Position numbers and translations under genes: made by a program. 45,562 nucleotides of DNA from Thermomonas sp. (GTDB lineage: Bacteria > Pseudomonadota > Gammaproteobacteria > Xanthomonadales > Xanthomonadaceae): positions 1 to 45,562 of the forward strand of contig NZ_JAHRWW010000006.1 in the NCBI RefSeq assembly GCF_019104945.1, read 5' to 3'. This document shows positions 8,798 to 19,336 of this stretch, piece after piece (position 1 is the stretch's first letter; every line of letters starts with the position of its first letter). The notes beneath the pieces were generated by a model. That model worked only from the letters and a program-made list of their open reading frames with translations, ran no database searches and had not been told where the DNA came from.

Positions 8798-9879
8798 GCC
8801 CACATCTGCGCCGTAAATTACAAGCGCTGCTGGAGCGGCGCGAAGAGGTTGAGCGCCTGCTGGCCGATCCGGCCGTTGCCGCCGATCAGCAGCGTTTCCG
8901 CAGTCTGTCGCGCGAATTTGCGAGCCTACAGCCGGTTGCCGATGCACTTGCTGCAGAAGCCAACGCGCGCGCCGACCTCGCCGCCGCCGAAGCTATGCGC
9001 ACCGACCCAGAGCTGCGCGAGCTTGCTGAAGATGAGATCAAATCCGCAAGCGAGCGCCTTGTGCAGCTTGAAGGCGAACTGCTCGCCCAACTTGTTCCTA
9101 AAGACGCGCGTGACGACGGCGGCTTGTATTTGGAAGTACGCGCAGGCACTGGCGGCGATGAGGCTGCGATTTTTGCCGGCGATCTCTTCCGCATGTACAG
9201 CCGCTACGCCGAAACGCAAGGCTGGCGGGTGGAGGTGGAGTCGGCCAACGCCGGTGAACACGGCGGCTATAAGGAAATCGTGGCGCGTATTGAAGGCAGC
9301 GGTGCCTATGCCAAGCTGAAGTACGAGTCGGGCACGCACCGCGTGCAGCGTGTTCCTGCCACCGAATCACAAGGGCGTATCCATACGTCGGCCGCGACCG
9401 TGGCCATTATTGCGCTGGAAGCCGGGGATTCTGAGATTGTCATCAACCCCGCCGACCTTAAGGTAGACACCTATCGCTCTTCCGGCGCGGGTGGGCAGCA
9501 CGTCAATAAAACCGAATCCGCCATTCGTATTACCCACGTTCCCACGGGCGTGGTGGTGGAATCGCAAACCGAACGCAGCCAGCATGCCAACCGCGAAAAA
9601 GCGATGAAGCGCCTGCAAGCGATGTTGGTGGAAGCGGAAATCGAAAAACGTGCAGCCGCTACCGCCGCTGACCGAAAACTGCAGGTAGGTAGCGGTGACC
9701 GCAGCCAGCGCATCCGCACGTATAACTTCCCGCAGGGACGCATCACCGACCACCGCGTGGAAGGGCTGACGCTGTATGACCTACCCAATATCCTCGAAGG
9801 CGCGCTTGATCCACTGATTACGCGCCTACAACAAGAACAGCAAGCCGAAGCGCTAGCCCAGCTGGCACAAGACGCTTAA
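8794..9879 (+). CDS. prfA: Peptide chain release factor 1
   Basis: RF1 terminates translation at UAA and UAG. The codon-recognition tripeptide PAT is at residues 188-190. The catalytic GGQ is at 233-235 within [17 protein letters not shown]. Length (361 aa) and domain order match the family. It is translationally coupled to hemA. The glutamine of GGQ is the substrate of PrmC, encoded at 26732-27562 in this window. Confidence 0.97.
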   Translation: MSPHLRRKLQALLERREEVERLLADPAVAADQQRFRSLSREFASLQPVADALAAEANARADLAAAEAMRTDPELRELAEDEIKSASERLVQLEGELLAQLVPKDARDDGGLYLEVRAGTGGDEAAIFAGDLFRMYSRYAETQGWRVEVESANAGEHGGYKEIVARIEGSGAYAKLKYESGTHRVQRVPATESQGRIHTSAATVAIIALEAGDSEIVINPADLKVDTYRSSGAGGQHVNKTESAIRITHVPTGVVVESQTERSQHANREKAMKRLQAMLVEAEIEKRAAATAADRKLQVGSGDRSQRIRTYNFPQGRITDHRVEGLTLYDLPNILEGALDPLITRLQQEQQAEALAQLAQDA

Positions 9880-9896
9880 CGCAAGGACACTTCCCC

Positions 9897-10355
9897 ATGG
9901 ACATTCGCATTTCACGCGCCGGGCCAGCCGATCTGGATGCGCTTAGCCAGCTCTTTGACGCTTACCGCCAGTTTTACGGACAGGCCTCCGACGTGCCACG
10001 TGCACGGCAATGGCTACGCGAGCGCCTGCGCTTTGGTGAGTCGGTGGTCTTGGTTGCCAAGCGCGGCGACGCAGTGGTGGGCTTCACCCAGCTTTACCCA
10101 CTGTTTTCTTCCGTGCGCACGGCAAAACTTTGGATCCTCAACGACCTATTTGTGGATGAAAAATCCCGCCGCAGTGGCGTTGCCCACACGCTCTTAAACG
10201 CCGCCACTGCCTTTGCTAAAGCCGATGGCGCCGTTGGTATTCAGCTAGAAACCGCCACCGATAACCACGCAGCGCGCGCGCTTTACCACGCTGCAGGCTG
10301 GCAGGAAGAACGCACCCAGTGGTATTCGCTGAACTTTACTCCCGGCGTGCATTAA
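9897..10355 (+). CDS. GNAT-family N-acetyltransferase
   Basis: A 152-residue single-domain GCN5-related acetyltransferase. It opens with MDIRISRAGPADLDALSQLFDAYRQFY. It has the acetyl-CoA-binding beta4-alpha3 region LNDLFVDEKSRRSGVAHTLL and the motif-B segment LETATDNHAARALYHAAGWQEE. The substrate cannot be told from sequence. The start is supported by AAGGA 9 nt before the ATG. It follows prfA by 17 bp and may belong to that operon. Its last 20 bp overlap the convergent gene downstream. Confidence 0.9.
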   Translation: MDIRISRAGPADLDALSQLFDAYRQFYGQASDVPRARQWLRERLRFGESVVLVAKRGDAVVGFTQLYPLFSSVRTAKLWILNDLFVDEKSRRSGVAHTLLNAATAFAKADGAVGIQLETATDNHAARALYHAAGWQEERTQWYSLNFTPGVH

Positions 10356-12123
10356 CCGTTTCAGTCTCTGGTGGCCACGGCAACCCGGCCGCTTTTGCGA
10401 GCTCTGCATAACGCGGGTCGTTGCGGTAGCGCAGTAGCAGCGCGTCATACAGTAACGACTGCATCCCGCTATCGTGATCTTTTAATGCACGATCCAGCCA
10501 TTCAAACATGGCATCTGGCTCACCTCGCACAGCGTACAGCTGGGCAATTTGGAACGCCCAGCCTTCCGGGTAACGTGTGATACACGCTTTTAGCTGCGTA
10601 TCTGCCGCTACACGATCTACTCCAATTTGCGCCGCTAAGGCCAGCGCAAAATCTTGCCACGGCCCAGCGGGCTCCAACGCTGCTGCTTTCTGTGCCGCCG
10701 CCGGGTCTTTACGCACCACCTCAATGATGGTTTGCAAATGATGGTTATACAGCGCATTGGGCTCAAGCTCGATCGCCTTAGCCAGCGCGCTGCTTGCCGC
10801 ATCCAATTGCCCCAGCGGCATTAAATAAGCCACCAACCAGCGATACCAATTGGCATCCAGAGGGTCTTGCTTGAGCGCACGCTGAGTAAGCGCTACCGCC
10901 TGCTGCAAATCTCCTTGACTGGCACGCGCCACCCCCAACATATACAGCGCATCGCCATCTTCAGGCGCAAGTGCTACCGCCTGGCGAAATTCGGCCTCAC
11001 CCTCTTTCCAACTAAAATCACGCAACGTAAGCAACCAGCCCCTAGCGATATGCGTTGCTGCTTGGCTCGGCGCTAGCCGCTGTGCCTGCGCAACGGCCTG
11101 CTCAGCCTCTTGCAGTGCTTGATCGGCCGCGTCGCCGGTGAGCCCTCCCGAAACGATATCAATCAACGCACGCGCCTTCATCGCATAAGCTACGCCATAC
11201 TTCGGATCAAACCCAATGGCCTTGTCATAAAGTGCAATCGCCTTCCGTGCATTGGTGGCCGCCGCCGCATGTGCCTGCATATAGGCGTCATAGGCCTGAA
11301 GATTGCCGCTTGGTGGCCGGTCGCTTTGCTCCGGCTTCGCATCCGAGGTCAGCTTGAGCTTGGCCTTCAATGCCTCGGCCACCTGCGCAACGATCTGATC
11401 TTGAACAGCGAATAGGTCCTGATACGGGCGGTCAAAGCTATCTGCCCAAAGTGTCGTGCCATCGCTGGATTTACTGAGCGTCGCGCTGATCCGCACGGTA
11501 TTACCGATGCGTCGCACACTGCCTTCCAATAGATGCGATACGCCTAGCTTAGCGGCAATATCTGCATCACTTTTCTTGCTGTCGCGAAACATAAACGAAG
11601 ACTTGCGATTGATGACACGCAGCCCATCTAGGCGCGATAGCGCAATGATGAACCCTTCGGATAAACCATCTGAAAAATACTGCTGCTCTTTATCGCCGCT
11701 CTCGTTTTCAAACGGCAACACGGCGATGGAATTATCCAAGGCCATCGTCTGTGCTTTAGGCGAGGCTGATCCGCTGCCTTCCACTAAGCGATCGGTGAGT
11801 AAGAGCACCACGGCCACCGCAAGCACGCCGATAATCATCAAATCGGTTTTGCGATTGGACTTCCCGGCCCGCGCCTCGGCCGAAATATCGCTTTCGCGCT
11901 TGATGCCTTCTGCGGTTAGTTCAAAAAACCACGAGGCCGCCAGCCAAAACGGAAAACCGATGAGGCTGGCGATCATGAACCATTTCGTGGATTCTTCTGG
12001 CAGCCCCAGTGAGCCGGTGAGCTCCGAGATGCCCTGCGAAATCACCCAAACGCCACCGCCATAGAGTACCGCCGCACGAAACACATTGCGCCGCTTCAGC
12101 TCACCGATGAACTTACCGATCAT
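10336..12123 (-). CDS. Membrane-anchored TolB-like/TPR protein
   Basis: About 595 residues. The N-terminal ~115 contain a juxtamembrane segment GELKRRNVFRAAVLYGGGVW and three hydrophobic helices, the third LMIIGVLAVAVVLLLTDRLV. A TolB-like amino-terminal module follows, SIAVLPFENESGDKEQQYFSDGL through GNTVRISATLSKSSDGTTLWADSFDR. The rest is an array of TPR-like helical repeats. This layout is common in Xanthomonadaceae and resembles output regions of adenylate-cyclase/CadC-like proteins, but no cyclase or DNA-binding domain is visible. ATG 12123 has GGAAG 5 nt upstream and is preferred over an in-frame GTG at 12138. The function is unknown; a sensory or scaffold role is an inference. Confidence 0.82.
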   Translation of the reverse strand: MIGKFIGELKRRNVFRAAVLYGGGVWVISQGISELTGSLGLPEESTKWFMIASLIGFPFWLAASWFFELTAEGIKRESDISAEARAGKSNRKTDLMIIGVLAVAVVLLLTDRLVEGSGSASPKAQTMALDNSIAVLPFENESGDKEQQYFSDGLSEGFIIALSRLDGLRVINRKSSFMFRDSKKSDADIAAKLGVSHLLEGSVRRIGNTVRISATLSKSSDGTTLWADSFDRPYQDLFAVQDQIVAQVAEALKAKLKLTSDAKPEQSDRPPSGNLQAYDAYMQAHAAAATNARKAIALYDKAIGFDPKYGVAYAMKARALIDIVSGGLTGDAADQALQEAEQAVAQAQRLAPSQAATHIARGWLLTLRDFSWKEGEAEFRQAVALAPEDGDALYMLGVARASQGDLQQAVALTQRALKQDPLDANWYRWLVAYLMPLGQLDAASSALAKAIELEPNALYNHHLQTIIEVVRKDPAAAQKAAALEPAGPWQDFALALAAQIGVDRVAADTQLKACITRYPEGWAFQIAQLYAVRGEPDAMFEWLDRALKDHDSGMQSLLYDALLLRYRNDPRYAELAKAAGLPWPPETETVNARRE

Positions 12124-12189
12124 GTGTGCTTCCGTCACTCCCCTGCCGTGATTCTGGCACAGTCTCGCAAGATTGCGGTATGCGTCCGC

Positions 12190-12753
12190 CTACTTGGCTT
12201 TAGCCGCCTCAAAGCGTGCGATATCTTCATCTAACATGCTGGCCGTAAGCGGCCCGGTATATTTGCGCGCCAGCTGGCCATCGGGTGCAATTAGCCAGCT
12301 GGTGGGCAAGCCGCGCGGCGCGCCAAAATCTTTCGGCGGCTCATACACGTCGATGCGTGCAATCGGGTATGTCACCGGGTGTTTTTTCAAAAAAGCGCGC
12401 AGCTCGTCTTCGCTGGCTTCGTCATAGGCAAGACCCACAACGCGGATATGCTCTCGCATCGCAGCCAGCGCTGAAAGCTCCGGCATTTCTTGGATACAGG
12501 GGCCGCACCAAGTGGCCCAATAGTTCACCAGCGTCCATTTGCCACGCTGTTCGGCAAGGTCAAACATTACGCCGTCTAAAGTTTTGACGCGCAACTCGGG
12601 CCTATTCACCGCGTTTACCACTTTTTTTCGCCCTGCGTCGGTGCTTGCAGATTTACCTGCAGCCGGTGCAGCTGTTTGTGTTGGCGCACGCTCACAGCCT
12701 GCCAATAGCGTAAGCGCTAGGAGCACGCCTACGCCTTTAATCATTCTTTTCAT
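12190..12753 (-). CDS. TlpA-like thioredoxin-family lipoprotein
   Basis: A thiol-disulfide protein anchored in the cell envelope. Residues 1-20 form a lipoprotein signal peptide ending LLAGC (Cys20). The thioredoxin fold begins LRVKTLDGVMFDLAEQRGKWTLVNYWATWCGPC and carries the active-site CGPC; the cis-Pro region is GLPTSWLIAPDGQL. Length is about 187 residues. It overlaps the upstream yihY-like gene by about 17 bp, so the two are probably translationally coupled. The likely role is reduction of envelope disulfides or cytochrome maturation; the partner is unknown. Confidence 0.9.
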   Translation of the reverse strand: MKRMIKGVGVLLALTLLAGCERAPTQTAAPAAGKSASTDAGRKKVVNAVNRPELRVKTLDGVMFDLAEQRGKWTLVNYWATWCGPCIQEMPELSALAAMREHIRVVGLAYDEASEDELRAFLKKHPVTYPIARIDVYEPPKDFGAPRGLPTSWLIAPDGQLARKYTGPLTASMLDEDIARFEAAKAK

Positions 12754-14023
12754 TAGCAATCAGCCCTTGATAGATGGTTGAAACCGGCTGCTGCAACGGC
12801 ATTTGCAGCGGTTCGCGCAATTGTGTGAGCACGGCGGCAACCGCAATACCCAGCGCATCTAACTGCTGTTCTGGCAAGGTGGCGATCATCGGGACACGCA
12901 GCTGCGCGGCTTCGTACAATTCACGTAATGGCACTTCATCAAGATCGCGCGCCAGCAGCCATTCGCCATTTTCGGCACGCTGCACCACGTTGATCGCCGC
13001 CATTTTGCTCAGCAGCAACTGCAGCATGCTATCCGTTAGCCCGGGTTCTAGCTGCTGAATTTGCGCACTGGTTAAACCTTCACCATCAACGCGTGCCACC
13101 TGAAAACGCCCAAGCATACGCAGCAAGCCCGTGAGCTCATGCCCATGCGGAAGGCGCTGCGCTTTGGGCTGATAGCGGAATGCCGACATTGAAGAGGCAA
13201 ACGAAGCCCCCAGCAAAATCGCCACCCAGCTCAAGTAAATCCACAGCATCACGCTGGGAACCAGAGCAACAGCCCCGTAGATTTTCTGATACGAGTCGAA
13301 ACTGCCCAAATACAGGCTGAGCCCCGATTTCACCGCTTCAAAGAGCAACATCGCCAACAGTGCACCAGCAAATGCGTGCCGCCAGCGCACGGTATGGTGT
13401 GGCACTACCTTAAACAACGCAGCAAATGCTAATAGCTCGATCACCATCGGCGCTACGCGCAGCATCACGGCCTCTAGCCATTGCCCCGGCTCGGTTTCAA
13501 AAATGGCCAAGGCAAAAAAACGTGTTGATAGCGCCACACTTGCGGCCGCCACTAGCGTCCCTAGCGTGAGTACCGTCCAGTACACCAAAAACCGGCTGAT
13601 CTTCGGGCGCGCGGTGGGCACGCGCCAAATTCGGTTAAACACGGCTTCCACACTATTGAGCGTCACCAATAGTGAAATGATTAAGGCTAGCGCACCGGCG
13701 CTGGTCAACTTGCTGGTATTGGACGAAAAATCAGCGAGGTAGCTCGAAATCGCCTGCGCCGAGCTCGGCACAAAATTGGCGAAGATATAGCCGGTTAGAC
13801 GCTCGCCCCAGCTATCAAACATTGGAAACGCCGAGAGCACGCCAAACACCACCATTGCTAATGGCACCAGCGCAAACGCCGTGGTGTAGGACAATGCACC
13901 CGCCGATTCAAACAAGCGGTCGTCTAAATAGCGCCGCAGTACAAACCGACCAAAGCTACCGATGCGCGCGGGATCGTTGCGCACGTGCTGATACCACTGC
14001 TGAAATGAATACAAGCGTTGCAT
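12737..14023 (-). CDS. YihY/virulence factor BrkB-family inner-membrane protein
   Basis: A polytopic membrane protein of the family once called ribonuclease BN (RNase activity is no longer accepted). The family signature AGALSYTTAFALVPLAMVVFGVLSAFP lies near the N-terminus. About six hydrophobic helices follow, including SAGALALIISLLVTLNSVEAVFNRIWRV and GAVALVPSVMLWIYLSWVAILLGASFASS. The C-terminal ~130 residues are cytosolic and winged-helix-like. The start at 14023 (MQRLYSF) matches the usual N-terminus length; an in-frame ATG at 14059 is possible. Its function is not settled in the family. Confidence 0.88.
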   Translation of the reverse strand: MQRLYSFQQWYQHVRNDPARIGSFGRFVLRRYLDDRLFESAGALSYTTAFALVPLAMVVFGVLSAFPMFDSWGERLTGYIFANFVPSSAQAISSYLADFSSNTSKLTSAGALALIISLLVTLNSVEAVFNRIWRVPTARPKISRFLVYWTVLTLGTLVAAASVALSTRFFALAIFETEPGQWLEAVMLRVAPMVIELLAFAALFKVVPHHTVRWRHAFAGALLAMLLFEAVKSGLSLYLGSFDSYQKIYGAVALVPSVMLWIYLSWVAILLGASFASSMSAFRYQPKAQRLPHGHELTGLLRMLGRFQVARVDGEGLTSAQIQQLEPGLTDSMLQLLLSKMAAINVVQRAENGEWLLARDLDEVPLRELYEAAQLRVPMIATLPEQQLDALGIAVAAVLTQLREPLQMPLQQPVSTIYQGLIANEKND

Positions 14024-14097
14024 GGCTAAAGCGTAACCGATGCCAAGCGCCTCGCACATGCCCTATGCTTATCCATTGTCTTCAATCTTATTGATTC

Positions 14098-14691
14098 ATG
14101 ACCGATATTTTGGTGTTGTACTACAGCCGTGGCGGTTCGGTTGCCCGGCTTGCCCGCCAGATTGCGCGCGGCATTGGTGAAGTAGAGGGCATGCAGGCCC
14201 GGCTGCGCAGCGTCCCGCCGGTGGCCCCCGTCACGGAAGTGGCAGCCCCACCCGAGCCCGACGACGGCGCGCCCTATGTGGATAAGCGTGACCTGGCCGA
14301 ATGCGCGGGCCTTGTGCTGGGCAGCCCTACCCGGTTTGGCAATATGGCCGCGCCGATGAAGTATTTTCTCGACACCTTGGGCGCAGAGTGGGCCAGCGGC
14401 CTGCTGATCAATAAACCTGCGGCGGTGTTCACCTCTACCGGCACGCTGCACGGCGGGCAAGAGTCCACCTTGCTCAGCATGCACATTCCGCTGCTCCACC
14501 ACGGCTGCCTGCTGACCGGCATCCCCTTTAGTGAGTCGCGGCTGAGCACTACCCGCACCGGCGGCACGCCTTACGGTGCCAGCCATTACGCGGGTACAGG
14601 CAACGACCCCGAGTTAAGTGAAGATGAAGTGCAGCTGGCGCGCGCACTAGGGCGGCGCGTGGCCCACCTCGCAAGGACACTACAGGCATGA
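14098..14691 (+). CDS. wrbA: WrbA-type NAD(P)H:quinone oxidoreductase (flavodoxin fold)
   Basis: WrbA is an FMN protein that reduces quinones by two electrons, avoiding semiquinone radicals. The N-terminal FMN phosphate loop region is LVLYYSRGGSVARLARQIA. The hallmark LGSPTRFGNMAAPMKYFLD and the FTSTGTLHGGQESTLLSMHIPLLHHG segment follow. At 197 residues the length fits. No strong Shine-Dalgarno sequence precedes ATG 14098. It overlaps the following DUF2069 gene by 4 bp, a pairing seen in other gammaproteobacteria. Confidence 0.93.
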   Translation: MTDILVLYYSRGGSVARLARQIARGIGEVEGMQARLRSVPPVAPVTEVAAPPEPDDGAPYVDKRDLAECAGLVLGSPTRFGNMAAPMKYFLDTLGAEWASGLLINKPAAVFTSTGTLHGGQESTLLSMHIPLLHHGCLLTGIPFSESRLSTTRTGGTPYGASHYAGTGNDPELSEDEVQLARALGRRVAHLARTLQA

Positions 14692-15023
14692 ACGCTCAGC
14701 GTTATTTGGCTTTCTCACTGCTAGCCTTGGCTTTGCTATTTATTGCGTGGTTCGCCCCAGACACCCACGCACTCACAGGGTTCTTGGTGTTTGCAACACC
14801 GCCTATTTTGCTCGCGGTTGCGGCTTTACGCGGCTGGCGACGTGCGGGTTTTGTTTCGGCCATTTTCGCCCTGCTTTGGTTTAGCCACGGCGTGATGACC
14901 GCGTACTCCGCGCCGCAGGCACGCGGCTGGGCAATTGCCGAATTCGTGCTCGCGCTGGTGATTGTGCATGCGGCCTGCCTTCCCGGCATTCGCGCCTATC
15001 AAACGCGCCGTCGGGCGCGTTGA
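14688..15023 (+). CDS. DUF2069 small integral membrane protein
   Basis: A 111-residue protein with four hydrophobic segments: LAFSLLALALLFIAWFA, LTGFLVFATPPILLAVAALRG, AGFVSAIFALLWFSHGVMTAY and WAIAEFVLALVIVHAACLPG. The motif FSHGVMTAYSAP and basic C-terminus fit the DUF2069 family. It is translationally coupled to wrbA (ATGA overlap). No function is known. A role beside the quinone reductase is only suggested by position. Confidence 0.85.
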   Translation: MNAQRYLAFSLLALALLFIAWFAPDTHALTGFLVFATPPILLAVAALRGWRRAGFVSAIFALLWFSHGVMTAYSAPQARGWAIAEFVLALVIVHAACLPGIRAYQTRRRAR

Positions 15024-15073
15024 ACCGGGTAGAATAGCGGCCTCATTAGCACGCTCTTTTGGATATTCCTGTC

Positions 15074-15562
15074 ATGGATAATTTGCTCATCGTCACCACT
15101 GGTGGCACCATCGACAAGATTTATTTTGATGACAAATCGGACTATCAAATTGGTGACCCACAGATCGGCATGATCCTGCGTGAACTGGGCGTCACCTTCC
15201 AATTCAACGTGATCCCGATTTTGCGCAAAGACTCGCTGCATATCACCGATGAAGACCGCGAACTGATTCGCGCCACCATCGCCGCACAGCCCACGCGTCA
15301 CGTTCTTGTGACCCACGGCACCGACTCCATGGTCGCCACTGGGAAAGTGCTGCAAAGCATTCCTGACAAAACCATTGTCATGACCGGCGCACTTAGCCCC
15401 GCACGCTTTCGTGGTTCGGATGCCGAGTTCAATATCGGCTGCGCGATTGGCGCCGTGCAGTGCCTACCATCTGGCGTCTTCATTGCCATGAACGGGCGTA
15501 TCTGGGACCCCAATAAGGTCCGCAAGAACGTTGCTGCAAACCGGTTTGAGCCGGTTGCTTAA
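15074..15562 (+). CDS. Short asparaginase-like protein (N-terminal domain only)
   Basis: 162 residues from ATG 15074; a TTG at 15059 is also in frame. It has the asparaginase signature LLIVTTGGTIDK, with the first catalytic Thr, and the second motif VLVTHGTDSM. Classical asparaginases are ~330 residues with two domains; only the first is present. Reading frame and codon use look intact and a conserved-looking C-terminus (GRIWDPNKVRKN) is present, so it looks like a genuine short family rather than a broken gene. The substrate is uncertain. Confidence 0.85.
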   Translation: MDNLLIVTTGGTIDKIYFDDKSDYQIGDPQIGMILRELGVTFQFNVIPILRKDSLHITDEDRELIRATIAAQPTRHVLVTHGTDSMVATGKVLQSIPDKTIVMTGALSPARFRGSDAEFNIGCAIGAVQCLPSGVFIAMNGRIWDPNKVRKNVAANRFEPVA

Positions 15563-15565
15563 AAA

Positions 15566-15593
15566 TAAAGAAGCCCCGACTAAAGCCGGGGCT
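15566..15593 (-). terminator. Rho-independent terminator of the M4 protease gene
   Basis: A 7-bp perfect GC-rich stem, AGCCCCG (15572-15578) with CGGGGCT (15587-15593), has an 8-nt loop. Reading the minus strand, the stem is followed by a T-rich run (TTCTTTATTTTT), so it mainly terminates the protease transcript. In the plus direction there is no T-run. Confidence 0.8.
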
Positions 15594-15619
15594 CAAAGTG
15601 TGTACTGTCGAACGTAGAG

Positions 15620-18184
<2,565 letters not shown>

Positions 18185-18188
<4 letters not shown>

Positions 18189-18207
18189 AGCGTCACTAAG
18201 TGACGCT
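18185..18207 (-). terminator. Rho-independent terminator of sufT
   Basis: An 8-bp perfect stem AGCGTCAC/GTGACGCT (18189-18207) with a 3-nt loop lies 5 bp beyond the sufT stop codon on the minus strand. It is followed there by TTTTC. Confidence 0.75.
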
Positions 18208-18211
18208 AATA

Positions 18212-18763
18212 TCAGAACATGCCTGTTTCCAAGCGCGCCACATCCGACATCATGGTCTGGTTCCACGGTGGGTCGAACACCAGTTCAATGTCGGTATCTT
18301 CCACGGTGGGAATTTTCAGCAACTTGGTTTGCACATCGTCGATGAGGATTTCACCCATGCCGCAGCCCGGTGCGGTAAGGGTCATGCGCACCTTAACCCC
18401 ACGACCGCCGCCTTCGATGTGGTACAGCTCGGCCACATAGACAAGGCCAAGATCCACGATATTGACCGGAATTTCCGGGTCAAAGCAGGTACGCAGCTGA
18501 TCCCACATCAGGCGTTCGACGTCTTCATCGCCCGCGCCGTCTTCCAGTTCCAGTGGCTCGGCGGCTTCTTTACCGATGGCATCACCGTCTTCGCCCGCCA
18601 CGCGCATCAGATTGCCTTCCACAAACACCGTCCAACTGCCGCCCAGCGCTTGGGTGATATAGCCCACGGTGCCAACGGGCAGAACCACTTCATCTCCCTG
18701 CGGAACAAGGACGGCTTTGCAGTCGCGTTCGAAACGGACTGGCTCACTGCTGCGTGAATACAT
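18212..18763 (-). CDS. sufT: SufT-like iron-sulfur cluster assembly protein (DUF59/MIP18 domain)
   Basis: SufT proteins assist maturation of Fe-S enzymes. The N-terminal ~65 residues form the SufT extension (VLVPQGDEVVLPVGTVGYITQALGGSWTVF). The DUF59 domain follows, with FDPEIPVNIVDLGLVY and the conserved TAPGCGMG, and ends VFDPPWNQTMMSDVARLETGMF. Length is 183 residues. It stands alone here with its own terminator, away from any suf or isc genes in the window. Direct repeats AGTACCA flank its likely -10 (TAGAAT). Confidence 0.9.
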   Translation of the reverse strand: MYSRSSEPVRFERDCKAVLVPQGDEVVLPVGTVGYITQALGGSWTVFVEGNLMRVAGEDGDAIGKEAAEPLELEDGAGDEDVERLMWDQLRTCFDPEIPVNIVDLGLVYVAELYHIEGGGRGVKVRMTLTAPGCGMGEILIDDVQTKLLKIPTVEDTDIELVFDPPWNQTMMSDVARLETGMF

Positions 18764-18786
18764 GTCGAAATTGGACGATTGAAATC

Positions 18787-18804
18787 AGTACCATTCTAGT
18801 ACCA
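18787..18804. promoter_or_regulatory. Operator-like direct repeat upstream of sufT
   Basis: Two perfect copies of AGTACCA (18787-18793 and 18798-18804) are 11 bp apart, one helical turn. Read on the minus strand they flank the hexamer TAGAAT, a plausible -10 for sufT about 30 nt before its ATG. No -35 is evident. The identity of any regulator is unknown. Confidence 0.35.
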
Positions 18805-18898
18805 ATCAAACTTCGCGTCTGCCTTTCTGACGCAAGTTGGGCTGATCTTGGTCAATTGCTCTATGCTTTTGGCATCTTTTTGGGGTTGATTGCGCCGA

Positions 18899-19336
18899 AT
18901 GCTTCTTGGACTTGCACCGCGCTGGTATGCGCTTCCACTGCTGCTGCTTGGTAGCGCTGGCTTTGCCGCCGCGTGGATGCTGCTGGCCCTGCTTACCAAT
19001 AGCCAGTGTGCGTGGATGGCGCTGGTGGGGGCCGCGGATATTGCGCTACTGCAGCGCCTCTCCGGTTGGCCGCAGGGTGTGTGCCGCGCTATTTGGGCGG
19101 GTGCGGCGCAGGCGCTGATCTTGATCGCCACCAATGTCTTGATCGCAGCCGGCCATATCGGCCAAGAAATGGGGCTGCGGCCGTGGGAGTCTGCGCTCAA
19201 AATTGGCGCAGACTACGCTTGGCTGCTCATTCGTATGGCCACATCCCATATGGATGCGGCGCTATATGGGCTTAGCTTTGTGCTGGTGATCTGGACGGGG
19301 CTTAGTGGCCGCCGTCCAGCGCCTTCAGCTCAGTAA
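18899..19336 (+). CDS. Small integral membrane protein of unknown function
   Basis: 145 residues from ATG 18899; a TTG at 18890 is also in frame. Hydrophobic segments are ALPLLLLGSAGFAAAWMLLALL, AQALILIATNVLIAAGHIG and MDAALYGLSFVLVIWTG, with shorter apolar stretches between, so 3-4 helices. I do not recognise the family. Codon use resembles its neighbours and the frame is open throughout. It diverges from sufT, and its last 35 bp overlap the end of convergent pntB. Confidence 0.7.
   Translation: MLLGLAPRWYALPLLLLGSAGFAAAWMLLALLTNSQCAWMALVGAADIALLQRLSGWPQGVCRAIWAGAAQALILIATNVLIAAGHIGQEMGLRPWESALKIGADYAWLLIRMATSHMDAALYGLSFVLVIWTGLSGRRPAPSAQ

Noticed and set aside
14026-14586. 186-codon minus-strand open frame opposite wrbA
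   Set aside because: wrbA on the plus strand has clear flavodoxin motifs; the antisense frame shows none.
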